From Tribonema minus (lineage: Eukaryota > Sar > Xanthophyceae > Tribonematales > Tribonemataceae): DNA of 64,000 bases. Each line of letters starts with the position of its first letter. Within the stretch, counting starts at the first letter, position 1. The translations under genes and the position numbers were made by a program. Of the stretch, positions 50,643 through 59,849 are shown one piece after another. The notes below the pieces were generated by a model. It was given only the letters and a program-made list of their open reading frames with translations. It was not told where the DNA came from and searched no databases. The stretch spans positions 806,001 through 870,000 of the forward strand of contig JAFCMP010000090.1 in the NCBI GenBank assembly GCA_017506865.1, in the 5' to 3' direction.

Positions 50643-52205
50643 TTACTCAAAGAAATCGTCGATGCTCGTCTGGCGTGACTGCGCGTACCGGTCACCAAGC
50701 TTGAGGATGGCGCGATTGGCGAGACTCTCGGCCCGACGCCACATAGCGGGCCAATCGCTGTCACTGACCCCCAGTGATGTAGCGAGGTCATGCGACACCT
50801 CCTTATGCCCCTTGTTTGCGTTGACAGAGACGTTGAGCACGCCAGGCACTTGCAGATCCGGCAGTCTGTCACGTGTGCGTGTTACTGTGTACCCTGCACC
50901 CAACAGCGCCACCGCGTCAAGGGCGTCCTTGGGCTTGTGCGCATGGTATCTGTGTCCATCATGGAAGAAGGCCTGCTTGTCTACAAGCATGTCTGGCATG
51001 ATGCACAAGTCGCCAAGCTGGAGGCGATGGCTGAGGGCATGTATGAATGTCTCGATATCGTCGCCTCCTGTCCACTGAATGAAAGCTGTTGCGTCCGGGA
51101 ACATTTCCTCGATCGACCTCGTGCCAATGTTGTTGATGTGGCAAATCTGACCCAGGCAGTGCTCAAGTCTCCGGCCATGTGTGCATCGCTTGTGTATTAC
51201 ATCAATAGCGTCGTCGCCTGCGCAAGATCTGCAGTACCGAATGCCTGGCTCCCCAGGCTTCTCGTAGCAGGGTTGGACATTACCACATGTGGCGCACATT
51301 TTGTATATCTTTTCATAGATGTAGACAGCATCAGGTCCCCCACACACGCGACAAAATCCGAGCCCTGGGAGCTCAGGGATTTCGTAAGTGGCATGCTTTA
51401 CATCACACATTGAGCACATCTTATTGATAACATCCACTCCCTGTGGGCCCGCGCAACGACGGCAGTACTTGACACCAGGCTCATCGGGCTTTTCAAAGTA
51501 AGGTTGATGGTCTCCGCATGTGGGGCACATGTTGTTGTGAACATCAAATCCCTCTTTCCCTGCGCAGCCTCTGCAATACTTCACACCTGGTTCCCCAGGC
51601 TTCTCATAATATGGTAAATGGTCTCCGCAGATTGGGCACATTTTGTGAGTTTTGTTGAAAGCGTCCTCTCCCCCACAGGGTCTACAGTACCAGACGCCAG
51701 GCTGGTCAGGCCTCTGATACGCGCCGCTTTTTCCACAGGTATGGCAGCGGGGGGCGGTGGCAGAGATCATGTCTGATGTCTTGTGGTCACCGCACCATTG
51801 AGGCGCCCAAAAGGGAAAGCTGTAAACAGAACGCTTTCCACATCCGTCTTGACGGCATATGAAGTGTGTCTTGTGAGCATCGCAATACTTGGTTTGCCTC
51901 TTGCCTGTGTTGCCTTTGACCTCACCATCGCAGCCAGGCACAAAACAAATCCTGGCAGCAGGTGGGGCAGGACCAGCTGCGAGAAGGGTTGACTCAAAAG
52001 GAATGCTAACCTCACTGGGGTTGAGCTGCTCCCAGAAGCGCATGACGTAGTGGCGAACAGCAAGCTTCTCCCTCAGGCGCAATATGGTGAGCGCCCGCTT
52101 GTCAATCTGCGGAGTCTCATATGCGCCGTCATCAATGCGGGCTCGCTTCACAGGCTGCTCGTCATTGTCTCCAAAAGCACATATGGTGGCATTGATAGGC
52201 GCCAT
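50643..52205 (-). CDS. EsV-1-7-like zinc-repeat protein with Vsr-like nuclease domain and C-terminal PIP box
   Basis: 520 residues, intronless. Residues 87-345 form a chain of about seven Cys-rich units. The first two are C-x4-C-x15-C-x2-H (C87 to H111, C117 to H141), close to the EsV-1-7 repeat. The next five use C-x2-C-x16/17-C-x2-C, with 12 residues to the next unit and a YxxPxxPGxxYC core. Residues ~360-450 look like a Vsr/restriction-type nuclease: IMPDMLVDKQAFFHDGHRYH, with Asp405, Asp416, His421 and Asp427, then LLGAGYTVTRTRD. The last residues, RQTSIDDFFE, are a canonical PCNA-interacting (PIP) box, Q-x2-I-x2-F-F. A PCNA-tethered DNA nuclease is the simplest reading. The repeat, nuclease and PIP calls are by eye. 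Confidence 0.72.
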   Translation of the reverse strand: MAPINATICAFGDNDEQPVKRARIDDGAYETPQIDKRALTILRLREKLAVRHYVMRFWEQLNPSEVSIPFESTLLAAGPAPPAARICFVPGCDGEVKGNTGKRQTKYCDAHKTHFICRQDGCGKRSVYSFPFWAPQWCGDHKTSDMISATAPRCHTCGKSGAYQRPDQPGVWYCRPCGGEDAFNKTHKMCPICGDHLPYYEKPGEPGVKYCRGCAGKEGFDVHNNMCPTCGDHQPYFEKPDEPGVKYCRRCAGPQGVDVINKMCSMCDVKHATYEIPELPGLGFCRVCGGPDAVYIYEKIYKMCATCGNVQPCYEKPGEPGIRYCRSCAGDDAIDVIHKRCTHGRRLEHCLGQICHINNIGTRSIEEMFPDATAFIQWTGGDDIETFIHALSHRLQLGDLCIMPDMLVDKQAFFHDGHRYHAHKPKDALDAVALLGAGYTVTRTRDRLPDLQVPGVLNVSVNANKGHKEVSHDLATSLGVSDSDWPAMWRRAESLANRAILKLGDRYAQSRQTSIDDFFE

Positions 52206-52503
52206 GGTCTCCGGTATTGTGTTGTGGTGACAAAGCTTGGTGGTAGCTTTGAGAGGTTGTGAAGGTGCTGCAGCTTCTGACCTTTATTGCACATTATTAA
52301 ATCACAGATTCGTACACGCGAATCCTGTTAAAAATATCACATGATTTGGTATCTTGTTTCTATATTCAAATCACGTTGCAAGCAGCAATTTGTATGATCC
52401 TTGTCAAACCACTTGTAACACAATAACGAAATCGAATACGGAAGCAGTCGCCCTTGTACAAGTGTGCATCAACATATGCTGACGGTGAAAAAAGCAGTCC
52501 GGT

Positions 52504-53391
52504 TCACAACGAGTACATGCTACTTTTGGATTGCCACGTTCCGTTGCTGCGAGTTTCGAAGTGAAGCGAAGTGCTGTTGGCCAAGCCACCACCACCATAC
52601 ACAACTAGTCTCCATGCCCCATCTGCATCAGAGCCAAACTGCAGTGACATGGCGGGCGTAGTGTTACTAAGAGTGGCGAGATTGCGGTCATCAAGCACAA
52701 TGGCAGCGAGGTCATCTCCTGTTGTGCTAGTCGTCCCCCCACTGAACGTCTCAGGGGCAGTGAAAGTGATGGCCTGACCGCGTATCGCCTCCACAGTCAT
52801 TTGACTAGTAGCGGCCCCGAGAGCTCCTACGTAACGGTAGAACGAAATCTTCGGAGGGGCAGCAGCAGACACACCAGTTATGGTCGAAATGGTATAGAAT
52901 GTCAAGGTCCCCCCCTCACAGTCCACGACCCAGGCCCCGGACCCAAACGGTATCTGTGCTCCTGTGCTCTTGTATACAGTGACCATGTAACTCCCTGCTG
53001 AATCGTAATTGAAAGGAACACTGTTCTGCAGGACTCGACCATAAGTTGCATCCAGAGGACATTCATATGCAGCACCGTTAGAACCAGTAACCTCTGTGAG
53101 AGTAACTTTCGAATAGCGCTTGATCTGTGGGTAGAGGGTGCTTGACTTGCCGACGAGCGACCCATCGAGTGAAGCACCTACGTCATCAAGAGTTACGTTG
53201 GCGAGGTCAGATGGTGCGACATCAGGAATGGCCTCGCTGTAGAACTGCGATTGAAACACGGCGGGACGGCTGGGCCTGCTGGGTTCAGAGTAGAAAGCAG
53301 AATTTTCATTGGTGGACGGCTTGCCCATCAATTTCTTGAACAACAGCCCAGTCTGCTGCGCAGTGCTGAACGATGTAGCCGTGGTGCTCAT
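52504..53391 (-). CDS. Probable virion protein of the IKRYSxxxLTEVxGSNG type
   Basis: 295 residues from ATG 53391. The N-terminus is Ser/Thr-rich. From about residue 90 the protein is all-beta (LYPQIKRYSKVTLTEVTGSN, YGRVLQNSVPFNYDSAGSYM, IPFGSGAWVVDCEGGTLTFY). This resembles a beta-rich module I associate with structural proteins of algal giant viruses, from memory. A T-rich tract (GTATTTTTTTTGTTTGT on the coding strand) lies just upstream of the start, as also seen before the fibre gene. It is likely a virion component expressed late. Confidence 0.6.
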   Translation of the reverse strand: MSTTATSFSTAQQTGLLFKKLMGKPSTNENSAFYSEPSRPSRPAVFQSQFYSEAIPDVAPSDLANVTLDDVGASLDGSLVGKSSTLYPQIKRYSKVTLTEVTGSNGAAYECPLDATYGRVLQNSVPFNYDSAGSYMVTVYKSTGAQIPFGSGAWVVDCEGGTLTFYTISTITGVSAAAPPKISFYRYVGALGAATSQMTVEAIRGQAITFTAPETFSGGTTSTTGDDLAAIVLDDRNLATLSNTTPAMSLQFGSDADGAWRLVVYGGGGLANSTSLHFETRSNGTWQSKSSMYSL

Positions 53392-53559
53392 GATGACACA
53401 ATCGCCTTGTATAATACAGGACAAACAAAAAAAATACACCATATCATGCACAGGTTGATGTATTACATGTACGGATCTTGAGTGGTGATACAATCGAACT
53501 CTTATGCCACTGCCTCCTACTGCCCGCTCATACACGCAAAGCGAGGCCAACATCGGCAT

Positions 53560-53750
53560 GCGGAATACCCCCCATGATACCCTCCCTGCTACCCCGTACA
53601 CACAAAGCCCATGTGGGCATGCTTATGGCACTACACTCATCATACATACAAGGCGACCTGGGCGTGCTTATGGCACCACCCTCATCATACACACGATGGC
53701 GACCTTGGCGTGCTTAGGGCGCCACCCTCAACACCCTGCTGGCACGTACA
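53560..53750. repeat. ~45-bp tandem repeat, about four units
   Basis: Units share GGCGTGCTTATGGCACCACC followed by CTCATCATACACAC-type sequence, with decay at both ends. The right end overlaps the last codons of the Zn2Cys6 gene. Confidence 0.75.
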
Positions 53751-56734
53751 CAGAGGGGTGCAGTGCACTGCTCTGGTACACAGTTCAGGTATTCGATATC
53801 CGGAATTCTGTCACGCACAGGTCGGGGCTGTGGGATATGCCGGTGAAGGTGGAGGCGGATGGTGCCGAAGCAGTGAGGCGTCTCGTCGGTGCTCTCCATT
53901 TTCTTCAGAAGCATCAGAGCAGTGTGGCAGCCATGCTTGACAAGAGGGATGCGGCACAGACCTGGCATGTCCCTGATGGACTCGCGGAGTCCGTGGATGG
54001 TTTTCCAGGTGTCCTTGGCGTCCTGCCACACAAGAGAACCAAAACTGCAGTCAGTAAATTGAACATGTGGCAACGGTTGCACTCTCAGGCACGGTCAGCA
54101 GTGCTCATCCTTGCCATCAGCTCAAGCGCCAGCAGTAAAGTCCGATTGAACATTTAGCAATGAATGCATGCACCTTGAAGCATGAGAAACAGAGCTCATT
54201 TACTTACCAATTCACCAGCACGCGAGGTGCCAGCGGTGATGAGGGACCAGGAGCAGACAGCTCCCCTGATGGCAAGGTTTGTCGGGCTGTTTGCCTTGAG
54301 CATCTCCAGCAGGCATTCAACGTGTTGGAGACCGTCCTTGAACTCTGCTGTGGTCTCGTCAACGCTTTGTAGTATGGCCATCAGCAGCAGCTTTGGGTAG
54401 CTGCCAGCTTCTTCGGGCGCGGTCGACGCCTCCTTGATCATCCTCCTAATGTCTGTGAGCAGGACGCCTGGGGGCGACAGATCACAATACAATGTTCACA
54501 TGAGCGCATAACACCAACAGCTCAGAAAGAACAAGCGTGGTCGGCAGCAACAAACAATCGCAAGCAATCACCAAACACCAACAGCAAGGCTGATCAAAAA
54601 CTTACCACTAGTCCCCGAAGCCACCCGCTTCAGGATGTCGGAGACCTGCTTGGTGTTGACTGCGCCGTGCATGCGCAGCATCGACCAAAACATGACGTAT
54701 GACAGCAGTAGCCCATCGTGGCCATCCGGCAGGCCGACCCATATCGAAATGGACTGTCCCACCCAGTGGAGAGCGGTGCTGATGTTGTCACACATCATGT
54801 AGTAGATGGCCTGCGGACACACAATGCACAAGCGGTATTGTGTAAGGGATGATACACTGCGCAGGGCATGTTAGAAGCATCAACATTCACGCATCCGACA
54901 TGTATGAATCGGCCATCTGCATGGCATGCATGAGAACACTCACCAACAGCATGTAGCACTTGCCCACGAGCAAATGACTCTGTGCGTGGAGCGGGAGGTC
55001 ATCCCTCACAATGTCTTGTGCTCTCTTGATGTATGTGGCTGCAGAGCTCGGGTCGGATTCGCATAGCAAGACGCCCAGGCCGTATGCGCTCTGGATGGCC
55101 ATGCTGCGCCTCGTCGCAGCGTACTCGTCTGAGAGAAAGCACGGCATGACAGCACGTGCATGTCAGCACAGGCACAGAAGCACAGGCACAGAAGCACAGG
55201 CACAGAAACACAGGCACAGGATGACAGGACAGGCAAAGGAGGACAGGTACACTTGGAATGTCATGTGGACGCTGACTCAAATCACGACCTGTGTTGAAGC
55301 TGCTGCTGCTGCGACAAGTAAGTGGATTTTTTACCTTCTTCGTTGTTGTCTATCAGGTCGTTGGTGGTCATGACAGGGAAGACGAGACTCAGGTTCTTGA
55401 CAACCGTGAAGAGCACCCTGCTGCGCCAGTTTGTGTCGGCGACGTCGGGGACCTGTACAACGGCAAGCGATGACCAGGGCACAGGGGCTGCTCCGGCCAA
55501 CGAAATGCCGCGCCAGGGGCCATTCTTCTTCAGTTCCATCATCGCTCGAGCTGCCGCAGTCTGCTGAGGCAGGAAGAATTCTGGGTCGTCCTGCACCTGC
55601 GGACCTGCGCCCGCGCCCTCCCCAGCCGCATTGGCGCCCACATCGTGCTCAGGTGCGGCAATGTACTGCAGTCCATGGTCGGGCTCAATGTGGATCTGTG
55701 GCTGGGCCGCCTGAGGTGCAGTGGCCTGCTGAAAGGTGGGCTCAAGTGGTTCGCGGCGGTTGAGGACGGCCTGTCGGGGGGCGGCCTGTCGGGGGGCGGC
55801 TTGTAGGGGGGCTGTGTGCTGGGGGGCAGATCGCTGAACGCAACGCGCATAGGCTGAGCGGATGCCCTCGGCGGCCTCCGTGAATGCCGCCATGTCGCCT
55901 GCATTTCCATGGCGTGTGCCGGAGCGCTGAGGCTGAAACGGGGGGGTGAAACCGTGAGGACCGGCAGCCTGGTGTGCAAAGTTTTCCTGGCTGCTGTGAG
56001 CGCCGCCGCCGCCATTGTAGGCTCCTCCAGGCGCCATGGAATGGTACATGCGTTCACCGAATCCCTGAGCTGATGCCATGCTCAGATCAATCGGGCACTG
56101 AGGCGACTGAGGCGGTAGCGGAAACCCCGTGTGCGAAGCAGCTGCCGTTTGGCCCTGCTGGGGATAGGAGGGGTGGGCATGCGCACGTGTCGCTAGCGTG
56201 AGCATAGGCACGCTGTGCTGAGGAAAGCCCAACGCCGCAGCTTGGTGAGCCGGTGCGACGGGTGGAAATGGCATGACTGAGACTGTGGGCTCGGCCTTTG
56301 CCGCTGTGCGGCGACGCCTCCGAGGCTGAAGCTCTGCCTTCACGGAGGATCCATTTGGCCTGGGAGACTTTGCTGGCTTCTTGCGTTTCTCAGAGAGGCA
56401 GGCGCGCCCCACCTTTTTCATGCACTGGTTGCAGGGCCGCTGGCCGTTGCACCTCAGCTTCTTCTTAAAGCAGTGGTTGCAAGACTGCACAGAGCAGGAT
56501 GAAGTACCATGTGGGTCAGAAGAGATGTGACAAAGGGAGCGTAGACTTCCAACACAAGTTATCTTACAACAATCGGTGCCTCACCTTTCTCTCCTCGCCC
56601 TCGGAGGATTCGGAACCTGAATCGTGTCCGCTGCCCTCACCGCCACCGCTTCCATCTTCGTCAGGGGAGTGCTGGAGCTCCTGCTCGGGCACAAAGGCTG
56701 GTACCCCAGTCTCATCTTTGACTAGACCGCTCAT
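53714..56734 (-). CDS. Zn2Cys6 (GAL4-type) transcription factor, six exons
   Basis: Exons are 56734-56585, 56484-55335, 55128-54944, 54810-54606, 54467-54208 and 54022-53714. All introns are GT-AG, and the summed length is exactly 753 codons including the stop. An acidic, Ser/Gly-rich exon 1 precedes a binuclear zinc cluster (residues ~52-79: C-x2-C-x6-C-x5-C-x2-C-x7-C, SCNHCFKKKLRCNGQRPC) and a Lys/Arg linker. A long Gln/Pro/Ala-rich region follows, then from about residue 415 a helical C-terminal region (YAATRRSMAIQSAYGLGVLL, VKHGCHTALMLLKKM) reminiscent of the fungal-type regulatory domain. It should bind CGG-type half sites and act in the nucleus. The dense intron structure is that of a host gene. 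Confidence 0.85.
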
Positions 56735-57889
56735 GTCACTTCAACTTCGAGAGCTTTCAATGTCTCGTGTGTATTGGTTTGGCTTTAAGCCAAAGGCACT
56801 CTCTGTGAGCACTGCTGAGCGCCCGAAGTGACATGCCTCCTCGCAAGACGACGACGTCACAGATCGTTCTAGCGTAGTGAACCATCCCCGAAAGGTCGCG
56901 ATGGTTGAGCTCAGAGACCCTGAGCTGAAGTATTCTGTATAGAGCACCCCTTGGTAACGTATTAGGGGTCAGTTGAGCACAACGCAGAGTGCATGACTGG
57001 CCATGCCCGACGCATGCTCCAGTACACCCTGAGCTGACTAGTATAATTTGCAATTACACCGCATTTTTTAAATGCCCTGAGTCAGAGAGACATCAGAGAT
57101 CTGAAGTCCGTCACACTGCTTCTGGACCTACGGCAGCTGTCAATGGCGCTCGAATTCGAAAAAGAGGAGATGGGCCGACCCCCCGCTGCAGTTGCAACTT
57201 CAACGTTGAAGCGAATTCAACAACTTGAGAGGTTGTGCGTGGTGGGCGGCGGACAGAATGCAAATGAAGCCAGCCCATGCTGTCATAATGGACGATGTGC
57301 CGGGCAGGGGCGCAATGAGTGATGATGATATCATTGCTGAGCTGCACAGGCTTGGTCACATTGCCACATCACTGCTGGCGCATACAACGCTACAGGCGCA
57401 TACAACGCTGCAGGAGATGCGGAACGCTGCAATAAGAAGGTGAGCATCCAAATCCAGAAGCTCACCTGGATGGTGATGCTTTCATGAAGAGACGTCACCC
57501 CAAGCACAGCTGACTGTGTTGACAAGTGGCATGCACCCTTTCCACAACAATGAGATACAGCGAATGCAAGCTCTGGGGAGTTCGACTGTAATACACACAG
57601 CTGCAACAACTTAATAGCAGCATGCATCAGACACAAGAGTGCAGAATGCAGAAAGAAACAGTCGACAGGGCTTGTATAATGGAGTGTTATTGAACACGGA
57701 CATCAAAGTGCCAGTGCTGCATTCTTTGCATTGCGCTATACATGTAGTGGGGGACCGTCAATGTGCGCCTGCATCATTGCGATTACATGAAGGATATCTT
57801 GCGCACGTGGACATGGTAGGAGAGCGGGGATATTAAGTGACACTAGCACAGCAGCCTCCGGTCGAAAAATCGATTGCGAAATGACGAGG
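56735..57889. other. Intergenic region, no firm gene
   Basis: About 1.15 kb. A 72-residue + frame at 57225-57443 contains MSDDDIIAELHRLGHIATSL and a tandem AHTTLQ, and ends beside a GTGAGC donor-like site, so it could be an exon. Nothing else is convincing. Confidence 0.4.
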
Positions 57890-58200
57890 TCGTTAAATTG
57901 TAAGCTGTAAGCAAATCGATGGAGAACATTGGAGTTGGCGAGCCGGTGATCAAGAGTCTCTGGTGCGAGTCTCGTTTGCTTACAGCTTACAAATTAACCA
58001 GGTCGCTCAGAGGCAATCAATTTTGAAGCCGGCGAGCACGAGTCTCCGGCGCGAGTCTCGTTTGCTTACAGATTACGAATTAACCAGGTCGCTCAGAGGC
58101 AATCAATTTTGGAGCCGGCGAGCACGAGTCTCCGGCGCGAGTCTCGTTTGCTTACAGCTTACGAATTAACCAGGTCGCTCAGAGGCATGCAATTTTGGAG
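57890..58200. repeat. ~85-bp tandem repeat, three units, with an inverted partial copy
   Basis: Units contain GAGTCTCGTTTGCTTACAG, then CTTAC(A/G)AATTAACCAGGTCG, then CAATTTTGGAGCCGGCGAG, at about 57968, 58053 and 58138. An inverted partial copy (AATTGTAAGCTGTAAGCAAA near 57896-57915) precedes them and could pair with the first unit as a ~19-bp stem. Confidence 0.88.
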
Positions 58201-58279
58201 CCGAGAGAACACAGCAGCAGCATCATGGACACGGCGGTAGGTCGCGGTAATCGTGAAACACATTTCATTCACGTGCGGA

Positions 58280-59356
58280 TCACACATAACTCCAAGAGTA
58301 CCCGTACGCCGTCTTCTGTCTTCCCGCGCAACAAGCGGAGATGTTGCTGTGACCACCCTCGTTACCGACACTTCGAGCGGCAGCGCGTACGCTCACAAAG
58401 TCCTCTGTGAACGCACTGCCACAGAGCGATGTGCGCCTCACCGCCGTTCCAGGAGGCGGTGGCATCAACCCGGTACGGACGGCGTGCTGTGTGTTCTCCG
58501 AGTACGTGACCCTCTCCAGGTTGGACACGACATTACAGAGCTTATCACCATTGATGTGGTTCACCAATGGTCTCGATGAGTCTTCGGGCAAGTGAGCGTC
58601 GGCTATCAGACGGTGCACTCTGTACTCCGACCGCATGATGTTGACGACCCGGTACTCCTTGTACTTTCCCAGCGTTCCCCGAGTCACCGCCCCTCATGGA
58701 GTCTTGATGAATCCCGTGTCGGACGCATAATAACCTGTCGCTCCCTTGATAGACGTAGGCGGAATCTCCTTCCACACATGCGACGACCCTTCGAGTAAGT
58801 CACTGGGAGCATACGCAAATGTGTATCCGTATGCGGTTCCACCCGTCTTCATCGCCGCGTACACCTTGCGCATGGCCGTCGTCGGGTTCGATGTGGGTGC
58901 TATCGACCTCAATAGCGTTTCGTCCATTCTGGGAAACACTGACACGGTGCCGCCTTTACTGACAGTGATGGCGCGGTGCATGATAGGCCGGGAGCGACCC
59001 ACTCTGCTCTCCGAGTTGGCCACCTGTTGAACTGCTGTCGCCAGTCGCAGATTGACGAGTCTATTGTCGTCTCTCACTCGGTTGATGTGGTCAATGCTCA
59101 TTCCACGGGGAACTGGTCGGTAATTGAAAGCTGTCCATACCAACACGTGCACGGCTCGGGGGACGGCTTTTCCCTTAACTTTGAAAGTTACTTTTGAGTA
59201 ACCGCATATCCGTCTCTCCGCGAGACGCTTGCCCGTTCTATTGTTGATGATATGACCATCGGAGGTGGCACTGTATGTAGACGATATCATCAACACCCGG
59301 GTGTCTCTGTGCTCATCACCAACCGCTTTGGTCACCAGCGGCTTTGGAGACGCCAT
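58280..59356 (-). pseudogene. Tandem NUMOD4-HNH-NUMOD1 homing-type endonuclease, interrupted by one in-frame TGA
   Basis: One reading frame of about 359 codons with a single TGA at 58696-58694. Module 1 (59356 leftward) has an HNH_3-type core, VHVLVWTAF...MSIDHINRVRDDN...NLRLAT, then a NUMOD1-like tail (SNPTTAMRKVYAAM, TAYGYTFAY). Module 2 starts before the stop (KEIPPTSIKGATGYYASDTG, NUMOD4-like) and continues after it with YRVHRLIADAHL, VNHINGDKLCNVVSNLERVT and a second NUMOD1-like tail (VRAAARSVGNEG, KTAYGYSWSYV). The two halves appear to be a duplication. The stop falls between GFIKTP and GAVTRG. It is free-standing, with no visible host intron. It is either a one-base pseudogene or a readthrough gene. 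Confidence 0.85.
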
Positions 59357-59849
59357 AGCGGCGAGGTTGTGATTGTGAACACCAGTGTCTCAATCGCATA
59401 GCAACAAAAATAATTCGGAGCAGAATTCGCGTCAATTGAATCCAATCAATATCATTACAGCCGAGACGGTGCACAACGCCATGATGCGCTCGGAGATACC
59501 ATAATATCTCAGCTGTACGCTGGTTTGGAGAGTAATGTTGTGTGTGAGCGTGGTGGGTTTGGTTCTCACAATATTCAGTCGAATCTGCGCCAAATGCTTG
59601 AATCACCGCAACAAATCGAATACTTTCGAATCACCGCAACAAATTGAATACTTTCGAATCACCGCAACAAATCGAATACTGTCGAATCACCGCAACAAAT
59701 CGAACTCTTGAATCTCCACATCACATGCCAAATCGAAAAGGGTCCAATGCATAAATAAACAAATCGAAACATCTTGAATAAACAAACTCTTATTAAGAGA
59801 TGCCACGCCTACAAGAGTCTAACTATGTCAAAAGCAGTAACTCACCCCC
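59357..59849. other. Intergenic region with TTCGAA-rich short repeats
   Basis: No gene seen. It contains the 28-bp repeat listed separately and AT-rich DNA (AATAAATAAACAAATCG, 59750-59790) that may hold 3'-end signals for the fibre gene. Confidence 0.5.
59599..59706. repeat. 28-bp tandem repeat, about four units
   Basis: The unit is GAATCACCGCAACAAATCGA followed by ATACTTTC, with small variations, and contains the TTCGAA/ATCGAA word. Confidence 0.93.

Noticed and set aside
57890..58200. CRISPR-like array
   Set aside because: Units are contiguous ~85-bp repeats with no unique spacers.
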